64,000 bases of DNA from JACRDG01 sp963760985 (GCA_963760985.1 CAVXFM010000007.1:62001-126000); one strand, 5' to 3'; numbered from the stretch's first letter, positions 1 to 9,474 are shown. Program-made: numbers and translations. The notes: generated from the letters alone by a model not told the origin.

Positions 1-145
1 GTGCAAATCGTGGAACTCCTCGAAGTCCATGGAACCAAGGATTAAAGTCTCCTCTGGAACGACCCAGCGGTAAGAGACCAGACCGAGGATTTGATCGTCC
101 AAATCGGGGTCTGCTCGAGAAGATGTTTCAGCAGACAAAGGCTAC
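1..145 (-). pseudogene. Partial reading frame left of the IS630 copy, running off the window
   Basis: The minus strand here has one coding-looking frame, with the segments DPDLDDQILGLVSYRW and ETLILGSMDFEEFHDLH, open to the window edge. Its upstream side meets a TAG a few codons before the IS630 copy. After removing the IS it is not in frame with the lipoprotein start on the other side. It could be the distal part of that lipoprotein gene after extra decay, or a separate gene. No family is recognised. Confidence 0.3.
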
Positions 146-157
146 TCTGCCCCCGCC

Positions 158-1288
158 TAGTGTCGCGTTCCTTAAATAAGGTCTACGATTAGGCAGCGAG
201 GACTTTCCCTGTGTAAGTCCACTTGAATGGATGTGCACGATCCCTGTTGTATCGTTTGATGTAGAACGTGATCTGATCGACCAGCTCCTTCTTTGACTTC
301 CAGACTCCGCCCTTGACCACATCGCGGGCGAAGATGTTGAACCAGATCTCGATTTGGTTGAGCCATGAAGCGTACGTCGGCGTGAAATGGAGAGTAAGTC
401 TTCTTCTCCGGGAGACCCACTCCATCACATCAGGATGCTTGTGCAGAGGCAAGTTGTCGGCAATCACGTGAAGGTGTTTGTGAGGATGGGAGCGATACAG
501 ACTTTTCAGAAAAGCCAAAAAGACATGCCGATTGTTCCGGTCCACACAGCGTGCCTCCACGGTACCCTCATGCACAGCGAGTGCTGCGAGCAGGCACGTC
601 GTACCATGACGGGTGTAGGTAGCTGTATGTCGTTTCGGATTCCCCGGCTTGAGAGGCAGCTCAGGCTGAGTCCGATCAAGTGCCTGAATCTGAGATTTCT
701 CATCCACGCTCAGGACCAAGGCGTTCTCAGGAGGGTCCAAATACAGTCCTATAATGTCCACCTGCTTGGGTTCGAATTCTGGGTCTGGGCTCTTGCTACA
801 CCAGTGATGAATCTTGTGAGGCTTGAGCGACGCATCGTTGAGAATCCGATGGATTGTCGTGGACCCAAGTCCCGTTGCCCTCGCAAGCTCTCGCCTGCTC
901 CATGCATTGCCGCCGTTTGTCGGCCGCTCACATGCCAAGTCTGATTACTTGTGCTCTTTGCCAGGGAGTGATCACAGGGGGCCTGCCTTTACGAGGTGCG
1001 TCCTTGAGTCCATCCACGCGGTCCTCCATGAACCGCTTCCTCCATTTCACGCAGTTCTTTTCACTGAGTCCACTGCGCTGACTGATCTCTCCCAGAGTCC
1101 TGCCCTCTTCAGACAGAAGAATCACCTGGGCCCGACGGCTCAAACGCTGCTCCGTCTTATGGCTTGTCACCCACATGCTCAGGGTGGCTCTCTCCTCTCC
1201 CGGCAAATCAAAACGTACACTTTGTCTCGCCATGGCTGCCCTCCATGGCTACATATGATACACACCTTACTTGAGGAACGCAACACTA
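158..1288 (-). mobile_element. IS630-family insertion sequence, copy 1
   Basis: The element is bounded by imperfect inverted ends: the left reads TAGTGTCGCGTTCCTTAAAT and the right is the complement of TAGTGTTGCGTTCCTCAAGT. Both ends abut TA, the target dinucleotide that IS630/Tc1 elements duplicate. Its length is about 1.13 kb. A second copy lies at 22719-23847 in the same orientation. This copy interrupts a lipoprotein gene read on the minus strand. Confidence 0.85.
189..1233 (-). pseudogene. IS630-family transposase, frameshifted
   Basis: The N-terminal helix-turn-helix part lies in one frame (about 928-1233) and the DDE catalytic part in the next (189-938). The catalytic part shows LSVDEKSQIQALDRTQPELP with the catalytic Asp, a VIADNLPLHKHPDV segment with the second Asp, and YASWLNQIEIWF with the final Glu, the usual IS630 DD-E layout. 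Comparison with copy 2, continuous at this point, shows that the frameshift near 930 comes from an extra base beside the RLACERP segment. The other parts of this copy carry no stops, so a single-base correction would restore a protein of about 347 residues. Inactive as written, unless frameshifting makes a fusion as some IS630 relatives do. Confidence 0.85.
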
Positions 1289-1554
1289 GGGAGGTCCCTT
1301 ATCATCGCTGGCAGCTGCGGCTGCTTCACCTCGGTGGTCTTGACAGAGTTCAAATACCCTCTCATGCTGGACGACACGTCCAAATAGATGCCGACCGATG
1401 TCACTTGATCTCCGGGCTGTCGAGGAGGTGTGGCTGCCGCGATCTGCTTCGTCATTTCCGCCGGCAAGCAGGTCACTGAACTGTTACAAGAGGCCAACAA
1501 CACAAGCGTCGGTAAGAAGAAACACAAAGCAGTCCTGATGCAAATCAGGCGCAT
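1289..1554 (-). pseudogene. 5' part of a vWA-type lipoprotein gene cut by IS630
   Basis: From the ATG at 1554 the product begins with a lipoprotein signal: positively charged start, hydrophobic core and the lipobox LLASC. It then reads into VTSVGIYLDVSSSMRGYL, in which DVSSS matches the DxSxS metal-binding (MIDAS) motif of von Willebrand factor A domains. The frame runs straight into the IS630 right end and stops within the element, so about 90 residues remain. An alternative ATG 30 bases upstream (1584) is possible; neither start has a strong ribosome binding site. The intact protein would probably be a membrane-anchored periplasmic or surface vWA protein; its target is unknown. Confidence 0.6.
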
Positions 1555-1584
1555 GAATGAAGTTGACATTGCTTCAGATGCCAT

Positions 1585-2634
1585 ATGGAGTCCCCAATTC
1601 TTATTTCAGAAATAGCTTAGATTCGTCGGTTTCGTCTCGGACCACAAATGGGCTATTGATGACGCATTTCCAGGTGGGAATGGGCCTTTGTGACAAATCT
1701 TTACCATCAGCATACCCAATTCTCCCTCCTCTGCCAGATCCGAAACGTACGGTGAGCCGTCGGTCTTCTTTTCCGCATAGGCTGCCCATGTTTACGAGAA
1801 CCTGCCCTTTTTTCGAGCCTGCTTCAGAAAGAGCGAATGCCTCCCCCTATGCTCTCAGCCGTCTCTGTCTCCATGAACGGACAACGGTAGGCCGGGGCAC
1901 AGCGCTTCTGGATGGTTGCTCTGTAGCATAGCTAGGATCGCAGATTGACCGCGATAACCCGGAGTGCCCGACGGGTGATCGCGCCATTGGACCAGCCCTC
2001 TACCCCGCAGCAGTTAGGCTCCAATGTGATATCAGGAAATCTTACCGAGGAAATCGCCTTGCATCTGGCGGCGAGCAAAGGAGGGTACAAGTCGTGCCAA
2101 TCCCATGGTACCTGGTCGACTTCGGTGCCCACTTGGTAAAGTCAGGATGGTCCCGAGGATCGTTGAGGTGGAAAAGGATGGAACCTCTCCTTGATAACTC
2201 GCCGGCAGAGCCTACGTTTACCTACTCTCTATACGTCCAGTCGTAGACAGACGTCAAGGGGCAAAAAATCGGTAGTCAATCGGTATGTTTCTTACCCATT
2301 GCTGCGGTCTGCACAAGCCTCGGGCGAGGTTATCCCGCGTTGGCGATTCATGGGTCTTTGAGAACGGACGCAGATAAATTAGTGAGACTTCACGAGGTTT
2401 ATTGTCTGTTGCGCGTTGCCACTTGCAGAGGGAGTTCCGTCGGTCAGCCGAGCGTTAATTTGTAGAATGAGTGGCATTACAACCACGTGGGAGAACGTTG
2501 CTGCCTTTCCGCAGATTCCCGGACGTCCTGGTATCCTGTAACCTGTAACCTACTAAAGTCAGTGACCTCCGGCAGAGCCGGGGTTTACTCATTATTATTA
2601 CATGACAATGATGAACTATGTCATGTCCCAAGTT
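1585..2634. other. Stretch without a supported gene
   Basis: Short minus-strand frames, for example around 1601-1789 and 1932-2132, have some protein-like composition but no recognisable domain, and each is closed by stops in all frames. They could be remnants of the genes flanking the IS630 copy. No RNA gene or repeat is seen. Confidence 0.4.
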
Positions 2635-2916
2635 TCAAAAATACGTTTTGATGATGACAGTGGTGAGAGCCTGGACCCTCTCCCCCAGTTCTTGGATTCT
2701 TCCCACGTCTGACGCAGGCTTTGGCGGGAGCGGGATCAGAATCTCGTTCTCCTTCTGTTCCACCACCTTCACGGTCATGCCTTCTGGTATATCGACGCCG
2801 TTCTCTTTCAAGACAGTGACGGGGTCCTCGAGTAGTCTCTTCTTGAATTCCTCATCAACCCATGCTTCTGCGATGATCTTGGCGTATTCTTTGCGCTCTT
2901 CGATGGTCTTCTTCGT
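2635..2916 (-). CDS. Orphan NHLP-type RiPP precursor with ACG in place of the start codon
   Basis: The 93-codon frame matches the two precursors at 34320 and 40359 along its whole length. Shared features are a KEYAKIIAEAWVDEEFKKRL-like helix, EDPVTVLKENGVDIPEGM, the strand NEILIPLPPKP, and an ending of ERVQA followed by LTTVIIKTYF. This is the nitrile-hydratase-like leader peptide (NHLP) family of natural-product precursors. A strong AAGGAGG lies five bases before an ACG exactly where the homologues have ATG, and no in-frame ATG precedes the leader. It may therefore be a start-codon mutant, or be translated weakly from ACG. No modification enzyme lies beside it; the nearest are about 30 kb away. 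The frame is otherwise undamaged and the leader is well conserved. Confidence 0.75.
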   Translation of the reverse strand, partial: TKKTIEERKEYAKIIAEAWVDEEFKKRLLEDPVTVLKENGVDIPEGMTVKVVEQKENEILIPLPPKPASDVGRIQELGERVQALTTVIIKTYF

Positions 2917-3139
2917 GGCAGCCTCCTTGTTATGAAGTGGTTAGCGGCGTTCGTGTCTGACCCACCAAGAACTTGAATCACTTGGCGAGGATAGCTCATC
3001 TCCAGGCCTAGGTCAACCTTGGGATTGTCGCACCTTCTCGCAAATCCCAAAACCCCGATTCATTTGCCACCTGTCATTCTTCGACGAACGAGGCGATGGA
3101 GCAAGTCAACATAGTGTGACGTGACCGTCCCTCACGGCC

Positions 3140-3930
3140 CTGATTGCATGGTCATATTGGGCTGTTCCAATCTTGGCACATTATTGGACTTTTCAGAACC
3201 TCATCAAGTAAAATGGCTTTCAGTTTGTACTCATTCCGTATCCAGCGCAGTGCATCAATGAAATCGGGGAAATGGAATCGTCCGCTCGGTCAGAATAATT
3301 CGGAGAATCGAGTTGCCGATCTCATTTATTCTGCAAGAAATCGCCGAAATTAGACAGTACCATGTGGAATTCTACAGTCGTCTTCGCATTCTTCCCCATC
3401 TTCCTCCCCATAGAAATCACGAGCTGTTGCGTCGGTACGAGCTGCCGTCGGTGCAATCAAAGGACCCTTCCAGGTCCGGTAGAGCCAAGGGAAAGAAAAC
3501 TTACACTGACTCCTTAAGCAACTTCGATTTGAAATTTCAGTTTACGTCCGTCTCATCGTTGGGGTAACGCCCCGGAGCCTCGACCCACGTGATCACCAAG
3601 GTGGGATCGTTTACCCTGCCGACCAGGAAGCTCAGCGTCTTGTGGTGAATCCATCCAGATCGAATTTGTCCAAAGGAACGCGAATTTCCTGCATTTGATG
3701 TTTCCAGTTGGATTCTTTCAGGTCTTGCGGAAAAGAAATGAAGGGTTCAGAGGGGAGGATTTACTCCCCCGACACGTCGGGAGGAGTAAAATTAGGGACC
3801 AAAAAGACGTTATCGAAGCGCCTGCCGAGCCGTCTTATCTGAGTCAGAATCTTCCAGCAGGTTGGGCATGGCAACCGGATATTTCCCAATCTTCTTGCTT
3901 TTCCGCTTGTTTTCCCATGTTTTGGATCAC
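3140..3930 (-). pseudogene. Decayed gene of unknown function
   Basis: Successive pieces of protein-like sequence occur on the minus strand in changing frames. They include YPVAMPNLLEDSDSDKTARQ, RFDNVFLVPNFTPPDVSGE followed by an in-frame TAA, then FPQDLKESNWKHQMQEIRV, then TLSFLVGRVNDPTLVITW and EAPGRYPNDETDVN to a stop at 3537. Further on come an acidic stretch (FYGEEDGEECEDD) and FIDALRWIRNEYKLKAILLD. At least two frameshifts and several stops break it. No domain is recognised. It lies upstream of, and in the same orientation as, the orphan NHLP precursor, so it could once have belonged to the same transcription unit. Confidence 0.45.
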
Positions 3931-4086
3931 TTCTGTTTGATCGAATATCGTGTGTGGACTATGAGAATTTGAGACTTGGGGCGTTGTCAGTTCGCCGATT
4001 ATGTCAATATGCACTATCTCTGCATTATGAAGTGCAATTCTGCTACTTCATCGGACTCTTGTGTTCCACACTCAACGACGGCGGTG

Positions 4087-4950
4087 TCAGATTTGGCTGT
4101 GTTCTGTACTCATGGTACTAAGCTTGATCTCATAATGCATTTTCACCCGGCTTTGTCCCCTGAATGCTCCAGTTATCGGGGCAGCACCGCTTGGAATAGC
4201 CGATGCAGCCAGAGCGATGTGCTGATCAACCACTGCGATGCCGGAACTGGGATCGAACCCGCGCCATCCGCCTCCCGGCAGATAGACCTCTGCCCAGGCG
4301 TGGAGCTCTGGTTTTTCATCAGTCCCCACTGCTTGTTGGTATCCGGAAACAAACCTTGCCGGTATTCCCCACGTTTTGCAGCACTCTATGAACAAGAGGG
4401 TAAGGTCTCGGCACGAACCCCTTCGCTGTTTCAAGGTCTTCTCCGGTTCCCATGGCGCTCCATCCTTCCGCACGATTTTAGCAAAACTTTCGGCGATTCG
4501 TCTCGCGAGCAGGCAGAGAAATGCCACCGTGTTTGAACCGGATTCCGCCCGAATGCCCTCGGCAAAATCCCTCAGCATTTTATCTGTGGTGGAGCGGCAG
4601 AGATACGGTTCCACGATGTCGTTTTGTTGCGGATGCCACGCAAAAGGCAAGCTCGTGTATTCCAGCGGATGGAAGATGAAGTCAAATGGATCTGTACGGA
4701 GCGTCTCGACGACCGACTCTGCATGCACGTGCAGTTCTTCGTGCAGGCCGTTGAACCAGCACAGGGATAGGCAGGTGCCGTCAAAATCCACAGACTGAGT
4801 GATTCCCTGCGGTTGCGGACAAACATGGAGATCGAAGCGGTCCAGCCGCTGGGCACAATTGCACAGGGGCCGTAACCGCAGCTCAACGGGCTCAAGAAAG
4901 ATAGGTCGGTCGTACCGATAGGCGATGGAGTGCTCGATATGAACAAGCAT
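4087..4950 (-). CDS. Transglutaminase-like (bacterial Anbu-operon type) protein
   Basis: A 287-residue protein with the N-terminal beta region typical of bacterial transglutaminase-like proteins (roughly residues 1-110), followed by a papain-like transglutaminase core. The catalytic triad is visible: Cys180 in RRGSCRDLT, His217 in ELHAWAEVYLPGG and Asp233 in GFDPSSG. It has no signal peptide, so it is probably cytoplasmic. It starts four bases after the stop of the Anbu gene and is last in the operon. In this conserved neighbourhood (COG1305, COG3484, COG2307, COG2308) the proteins are thought to work together on peptide ligation and cleavage. The exact reaction is not established. Confidence 0.85.
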   Translation of the reverse strand: MLVHIEHSIAYRYDRPIFLEPVELRLRPLCNCAQRLDRFDLHVCPQPQGITQSVDFDGTCLSLCWFNGLHEELHVHAESVVETLRTDPFDFIFHPLEYTSLPFAWHPQQNDIVEPYLCRSTTDKMLRDFAEGIRAESGSNTVAFLCLLARRIAESFAKIVRKDGAPWEPEKTLKQRRGSCRDLTLLFIECCKTWGIPARFVSGYQQAVGTDEKPELHAWAEVYLPGGGWRGFDPSSGIAVVDQHIALAASAIPSGAAPITGAFRGQSRVKMHYEIKLSTMSTEHSQI

Positions 4951-4954
4951 TCCG

Positions 4955-5683
4955 CTACTCAGGCAACTTTGACATGGCAGCGTCGACCCAATGGGCGGGT
5001 ATCTTCTCCATGGATTTCAGTAGGTGAGCTTGCCACCACAACGAAACGGATTCAAGTTCTTCGCGTTCGTACCGGTGCTGGACGATGACGTTGGTATTCT
5101 TTCGGTACAATACCACGTCCAGAGGATAATCCACATCAGTGGCTGCGACCCGCGTGGCATTGAAAGCCAGATACCCCATCTTGAGCGCCATGCGGAAACT
5201 GGTCTCGAAGGTAAGAAATCGATCCAGCAATGCCTTGCCGTAACTCGATTGCCCGATGCAAAAATAGGGGGACGCACGTGACACCTCGACCCAATTTGCC
5301 TGGGGATAGAGGAGATAGAGTTTGTGTTCACTATCCCCCGCGAGTTGACCGCCCACGAGAGCGTGAAGGTTGAAGGCAAATCCGCTCTCAGTCAAGGCCT
5401 GCTTGTCCTCTTTCGCAACGCGTCTTATCTGATCGGCCAAGGCATTGACCGCCTTGTAGAGTTTCTCGTGATGTTCGGCTCCTTCTTCTAACGCTTCATT
5501 GAAATATGTCAGCGCCTTGTCTCGGACAGCTCTCAGGCCGGATGTCATTACAAACATGGAATGGCTTCCTTGTTCGTGAATGGTGATCTTCCGGGCACTG
5601 ATATATTCCACTCCGCTGGTTATCCTGGTGTCAGCGATCCCTACCAGTCCCTCAGTTATTTTCATCGCGACGCAAAAAGTCAT
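4955..5683 (-). CDS. Anbu, ancestral-beta-subunit proteasome homologue (COG3484)
   Basis: This 242-residue protein begins MTFCVAMK, so Met removal would expose a Thr nucleophile, as in the proteasome/HslV hydrolase fold. Other family features are GIADTRIT near residue 15 and the GQSSYGKALLDR region. Anbu proteins form open helical or ring assemblies. Their substrates are unknown. The start codon overlaps the stop of the alpha-E gene by four bases (ATGA), and the transglutaminase gene follows at once, so the genes are translationally coupled. The length is normal for the family and no lesions are seen. Confidence 0.88.
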   Translation of the reverse strand: MTFCVAMKITEGLVGIADTRITSGVEYISARKITIHEQGSHSMFVMTSGLRAVRDKALTYFNEALEEGAEHHEKLYKAVNALADQIRRVAKEDKQALTESGFAFNLHALVGGQLAGDSEHKLYLLYPQANWVEVSRASPYFCIGQSSYGKALLDRFLTFETSFRMALKMGYLAFNATRVAATDVDYPLDVVLYRKNTNVIVQHRYEREELESVSLWWQAHLLKSMEKIPAHWVDAAMSKLPE

Positions 5684-6663
5684 GAGGCTGCTCCTCCGGT
5701 GATAGGCATCTCCTGAGAGGGCCTCCGAGCAAAGAACGTGATGAATATTGAGTCTCCCACTGCATTGAGCCGCGCCTGAAAAGCATCCAGGTATTCGTGA
5801 ACCCCTCGATCCACGATCTCGTTCACATCTGCGAACTGGAGGTCAGCGCACAATTTCCCCAGGATACGTTCAGCCTTACAGGAGGACACTTTGGGAGCAT
5901 TGCCCGTTATGACGTGCAGAGATTCGTCTGCCTTTGTCAAGCAATAATTGATGGCCCGCGGAAATTCTCGGTCGAAGACCAAGAACTCGATGACCTGAGC
6001 AGGGCCGATCCTGTGGTAACGCTTCCTATACATCTCATGAGCACTAGCCGATTTCAGGACTGCCGCCCACTGAATGTTGTCGTACGGAGTCCCCACATAC
6101 TCGGCTCGCGGCAGGAGCAAGAAGTATTTGACATCCAAGATGCGGGAGGTCTTGTCCGCTCTCTCAATCAACCGTCCCAGTCTCCCGAAATGCCAGGCCT
6201 CACCGTGAGACATGGTGTCCGTCTGTAGGCCGGTGAACAAATGACAATTTCTTTTTACCGTGTCGAAGAACTCATGGGGTCTGTCCCAGATCGAACCGTC
6301 CGTCTCGGCATCCCGGATTGTGAGATAGGCTCGGTTGACTTGTTCCCACATTTCGGAAGAGATGACCTCGCGAACGGTGCGGGCATTCTCTCTGGCCGCG
6401 CGCAGACAACTGACAATGGAATTCGGATACTGAGAATCCAGAGTGAGAAAGGAAACCACATTCTCCCGCGTGGAATCGGCGTACCGACTGGTAAAGAACT
6501 CTTCGTCTCCGGTCACCTTCACCAAGGGAAGCCATTGTTCGTGTTCCATCACGATCAAATCGAGCATCAAATGGAGATTCACATCGACGAATCGTGCAAC
6601 ATTTTCCGCGCGCTCGATGTACCTGCACATCCAATATACTGCCTCTGCAACACGACTAAGCAC
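5680..6663 (-). CDS. Alpha-E domain protein (COG2307)
   Basis: All-helical protein of 327 residues opening with LSRVAEAVYWMCRYIERAEN, the hallmark N-terminus of the alpha-E superfamily. A GTG start at 6663 is preferred: GGAGGT lies six bases upstream and the family normally begins at this LSRV motif. An upstream TTG at 6681, overlapping the preceding stop, would give an atypical extension. It sits between the ATP-grasp and Anbu genes, overlapping the latter by four bases. The family is always found with the circularly permuted ATP-grasp and is presumed to be its partner. No catalytic residues are assigned. Confidence 0.87.
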   Translation of the reverse strand: MLSRVAEAVYWMCRYIERAENVARFVDVNLHLMLDLIVMEHEQWLPLVKVTGDEEFFTSRYADSTRENVVSFLTLDSQYPNSIVSCLRAARENARTVREVISSEMWEQVNRAYLTIRDAETDGSIWDRPHEFFDTVKRNCHLFTGLQTDTMSHGEAWHFGRLGRLIERADKTSRILDVKYFLLLPRAEYVGTPYDNIQWAAVLKSASAHEMYRKRYHRIGPAQVIEFLVFDREFPRAINYCLTKADESLHVITGNAPKVSSCKAERILGKLCADLQFADVNEIVDRGVHEYLDAFQARLNAVGDSIFITFFARRPSQEMPITGGAAS

Positions 6664-6677
6664 CGCCGGACCTCCAT

Positions 6678-8150
6678 TCAAGAGTGTTGAAATTGAGAGA
6701 TCGCTTCAGCGTAAGGATTCGCATCCAACACCCACGTGTCTTTGCTTCCTCCTCCCTGGGACGAATTGACTACCAGCGACCCCTTTTTCAGCGCAACCCG
6801 CGTAAGTCCACCCGGAACTACGTAAATGCTGTCGCCGTACAGAATATAAGGTCGAAAATCGACATGCCTTCCCTCGAAATGATCGCCCACAATGGCGGGA
6901 ACCCGTGACAGGGAGACGGTCGGTTGGGCAATGTAGTTGCGCGGGTCTGCGAGAATCAGACTTCGGAACATCTCACGTTGCTCTGCCGTAGAATGGGGCC
7001 CTATCAGCATCCCGTACCCGCCCGATTCATTGGCGCTCTTGACCACCAGCTCATCCAGATGTTCCAGGACGTATTGCCGGTCTTGCTTTTCCTGGCACAC
7101 GTATGTGGGCACGTTTTGCAGTAGAGGATCTTCATCCAGATAATACTTTATCATCTTAGGAACATATGCATAGATCACCTTGTCGTCGGCCACCCCCGTG
7201 CCGGGTGCGTTGGCAATGGCAACCGTACCCTGTCGATATGCTTCCATCAATCCAGGCACTCCCAGCATTGAGTCGGGTCTGAAGGCATGGGGGTCCAAGA
7301 AGTCGTCATCGATCCGGCGGTAGATTACGTCCACTCTCTCAAAGCCTCTTGTGGTTCTCATGAAAACGCAACCGTCAGAAACGCTAAGGTCGCGGCCCTC
7401 CACCAATTCCACGCCCATTTGGCGGGCTAAGAAGGAGTGCTCAAAGTAGGCAGAATTGTAGATTCCTGGTGTCAATACCACGGCTTTGGCCGATTGGTTG
7501 GATTCGGGGGCGAGGTGCATCAGGGTGTCGAGCAGTCGGTTGGGATAGTCCTCAACCGGCCGAACCCGGGACACCTCGAAAATGGAGGGAAACGTCCTTT
7601 TGAGCAGTTGACGATTCTCCAACACGTACGAGATCCCGGAGGGGCATCGGAGGTTGTCCTCCAATACGTAAAAGTTCCCATCGTCAGAGCGTACCAGATC
7701 GGTTCCCGTGACATGGCACCAGATCCTTTTGGGAGGATTCAGTCCTTCACATTGAGCGCGGTAGGATTTCCCGGCCATGATGAGATCTTCGGGAATGACT
7801 TTATTGCGTAGTATTCGTTTGTCGTGATAGACGTCGTCGATAAACTCGTTAATCGCGTAAATCCGCTGTCTGAGGCCTCTTTCGATGCGACGCCAATCCG
7901 AGGGCTCAACTATGCGAGGAATGATGTCAAAGGGCCAGATCTTTTCGGTCCCTTCTTCATGCCCGTACACGGTAAAAGTAATCCCCAACTGAAATAGAAG
8001 CGCTTCCGCTGCCTTTTGCTTTCTTAGCAACTCCCCGGGCGGTAGGGACTCGATGCGACTGATGAGATGGGAGGCTCCAGGCCGGGGCTTCCCGTTCTCG
8101 TCGAACAGTTCATCATAGAAATTCCTGTGGTCGTAATCTCTGAAATCCAT
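6678..8150 (-). CDS. Circularly permuted ATP-grasp protein (COG2308)
   Basis: First gene of the operon, 490 residues from the ATG at 8150, which has AGGGTGG just upstream; longer in-frame starts would add an unlikely low-complexity leader. Family motifs include DVYHDKRILRNKVIP, YVLEDNLRCPSGISYVLENR and NAPGTGVADDKVIYAYVPKM, then ELVVKSANESGGYGMLIGP with its glycine-rich nucleotide loop, and a C-terminal VVNSSQGGGSKDTWV. The COG2308 family is predicted to ligate amino acids or short peptides with ATP. With alpha-E, Anbu and a transglutaminase downstream it forms the standard four-gene unit, complete and undamaged here. Confidence 0.88.
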   Translation of the reverse strand: MDFRDYDHRNFYDELFDENGKPRPGASHLISRIESLPPGELLRKQKAAEALLFQLGITFTVYGHEEGTEKIWPFDIIPRIVEPSDWRRIERGLRQRIYAINEFIDDVYHDKRILRNKVIPEDLIMAGKSYRAQCEGLNPPKRIWCHVTGTDLVRSDDGNFYVLEDNLRCPSGISYVLENRQLLKRTFPSIFEVSRVRPVEDYPNRLLDTLMHLAPESNQSAKAVVLTPGIYNSAYFEHSFLARQMGVELVEGRDLSVSDGCVFMRTTRGFERVDVIYRRIDDDFLDPHAFRPDSMLGVPGLMEAYRQGTVAIANAPGTGVADDKVIYAYVPKMIKYYLDEDPLLQNVPTYVCQEKQDRQYVLEHLDELVVKSANESGGYGMLIGPHSTAEQREMFRSLILADPRNYIAQPTVSLSRVPAIVGDHFEGRHVDFRPYILYGDSIYVVPGGLTRVALKKGSLVVNSSQGGGSKDTWVLDANPYAEAISQFQHS

Positions 8151-8962
8151 GGGCCACCCTGCGTGTGACAGATCGAAGATTGAGCGGCAAACGCCTCCTG
8201 ACAAACGGTGGTGTCCCCGTGCATTTGGACGAGGAGAGTTTCCAGGAGGAGATTTCGCCTCCACCGAGATCGTCGGAAGCGTTTAGCATGACGGTTGAAA
8301 CAGTGCCTCGCCGACAACTCGTAGATGAAACGAGCAGCGCCTTGGCGACAGCCCTTCAGCCAGCAATGTGCTATAATGACTGCAACAGTCGTGCCGGAGA
8401 CGAAAAACACTGATAAATCTGGTACTATGCGTCTCGGTGAGGTCGCACCAAGCCAATACTGCGACAAAATGGAATGATTCGTGCCCCAAATATTACCGTC
8501 AGGTACGACAGGACGGAGTCCTCGGGACCAGCAGGCTGTTGCGGAACGCAGTGCTTTCCCGACCACGTGCCACGATGGACTCGGTTGGCGCCAAGCCACG
8601 GAAAAAGAACCGACCGAAACCTCAGTATGTCAGACTGATAGGAGCCTGCCCTAGAAGTGGCACAGGTCCGTTGGGGCATACTCGTCGCACGATTCGCACC
8701 ATGTAAGGGGTTCCGCGACAGGCCCCTACGTAGGGCTGATGAGTCTTGGATAAGCCACGCCACGTGCGGAGCTTGAATGTGGGGCGGTATGAACGTGCCA
8801 AACCCTTCAGGAGATCATCGTTGACGCGATCGTTTCTTGTCAGTGGGAGTCCGCACGTGCGGTGGAGAAATACCCTTACCTCATGATCCGATCCAGGTTT
8901 GGAAGGTTGCCCGTTGAGCGTGGCGAGTCGCTCACTCAGGCTTTGGAAAGCCAGCGCAACTC
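8151..8962. other. Intergenic stretch upstream of the ATP-grasp operon
   Basis: No frame has convincing protein character, and no RNA gene is recognised. It should contain the promoter of the minus-strand operon, but no clear -35/-10 pair could be chosen. Confidence 0.4.
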
Positions 8963-9090
8963 TAGTGTTACGCTCCGCAAGTTAGGTGTGTCGATAGAAT
9001 TCCCAACGTATTGGGATGACACGCTGGAGCAACTTCTGGTTGCAGACCTCATTTCGAGAACGTGACACACCTAGGCTGAGCACGTGCAAT
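8963..9090. mobile_element. Relict IS630-type termini, possible MITE
   Basis: The left side reads TAGTGTTACGCTCCGCAAGT followed by TAGGTGTGT. It matches the IS630 inner-right terminus of this genome (TAGTGTTGCGTTCCTCAAGT then AAGGTGTGT) with four mismatches. About 100 bases on, CACACCTAGGCTGAGCACG resembles the opposite orientation of the same end (CACACCTTACTTGAGGAACG). A short element with two related inverted ends and no transposase would be a non-autonomous derivative of the IS630 seen twice in this window. The right end is more degraded than the left. Confidence 0.45.
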
Positions 9091-9107
9091 CCTCTCCCGG
9101 TCAAGCT

Positions 9108-9278
9108 CTATCCCCTGGCTCGTCGAAGGACCCGCATGGTTTCTTCGTCATAGATCCTCAAGATGGCCCCGCCCATCGTCGCACGTTCGGGGGAAATGAG
9201 ACCGTTGTTCTCCCAACGTCGCTCACGCAGGAGCCAGAATTCATAGTCTGAGGTCCGATCAGAAGCAAGATGGCCCAA
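9108..9278 (-). CDS. Possible small protein of unknown function
   Basis: A minus-strand frame of about 56 codons with natural-looking composition, including DYEFWLLRERRWENNGL and GGAILRIYDEETMRVLRRAR just before the stop. The best start is a TTG at 9278 without a clear ribosome binding site, and the frame is closed by a stop just upstream. It may be a real small protein or the end of a lost gene. No family is recognised. Confidence 0.3.
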   Translation of the reverse strand: MGHLASDRTSDYEFWLLRERRWENNGLISPERATMGGAILRIYDEETMRVLRRARG

Positions 9279-9474
9279 TCCGTATCACCGCGACTCGACT
9301 GGAATCTTTGACTTTCCCCGCATGGTCGGATATGCTGAATAACGGGAAGAGCAGCATCAATAATATTGATCTTCAAAGACGAAATCCTTCTACCAGGGGA
9401 GGAGCTGACAACTTCAGAAAGATCGGCGCGTTCTGGGCTCTTACCGACACTCGATGCACGACGTGGGGTGGATC

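Noticed and set aside
387..944. Long plus-strand open frame within IS630 copy 1, repeated at 22947-24140
   Set aside because: It is antisense to the transposase in both copies, and the sense strand has the DDE motifs.
4248..4260. CTGGGATCGAACC, resembling a tRNA T-arm complement
   Set aside because: No acceptor stem, anticodon arm or D-arm around it; it encodes the GFDPSSG motif of the transglutaminase.
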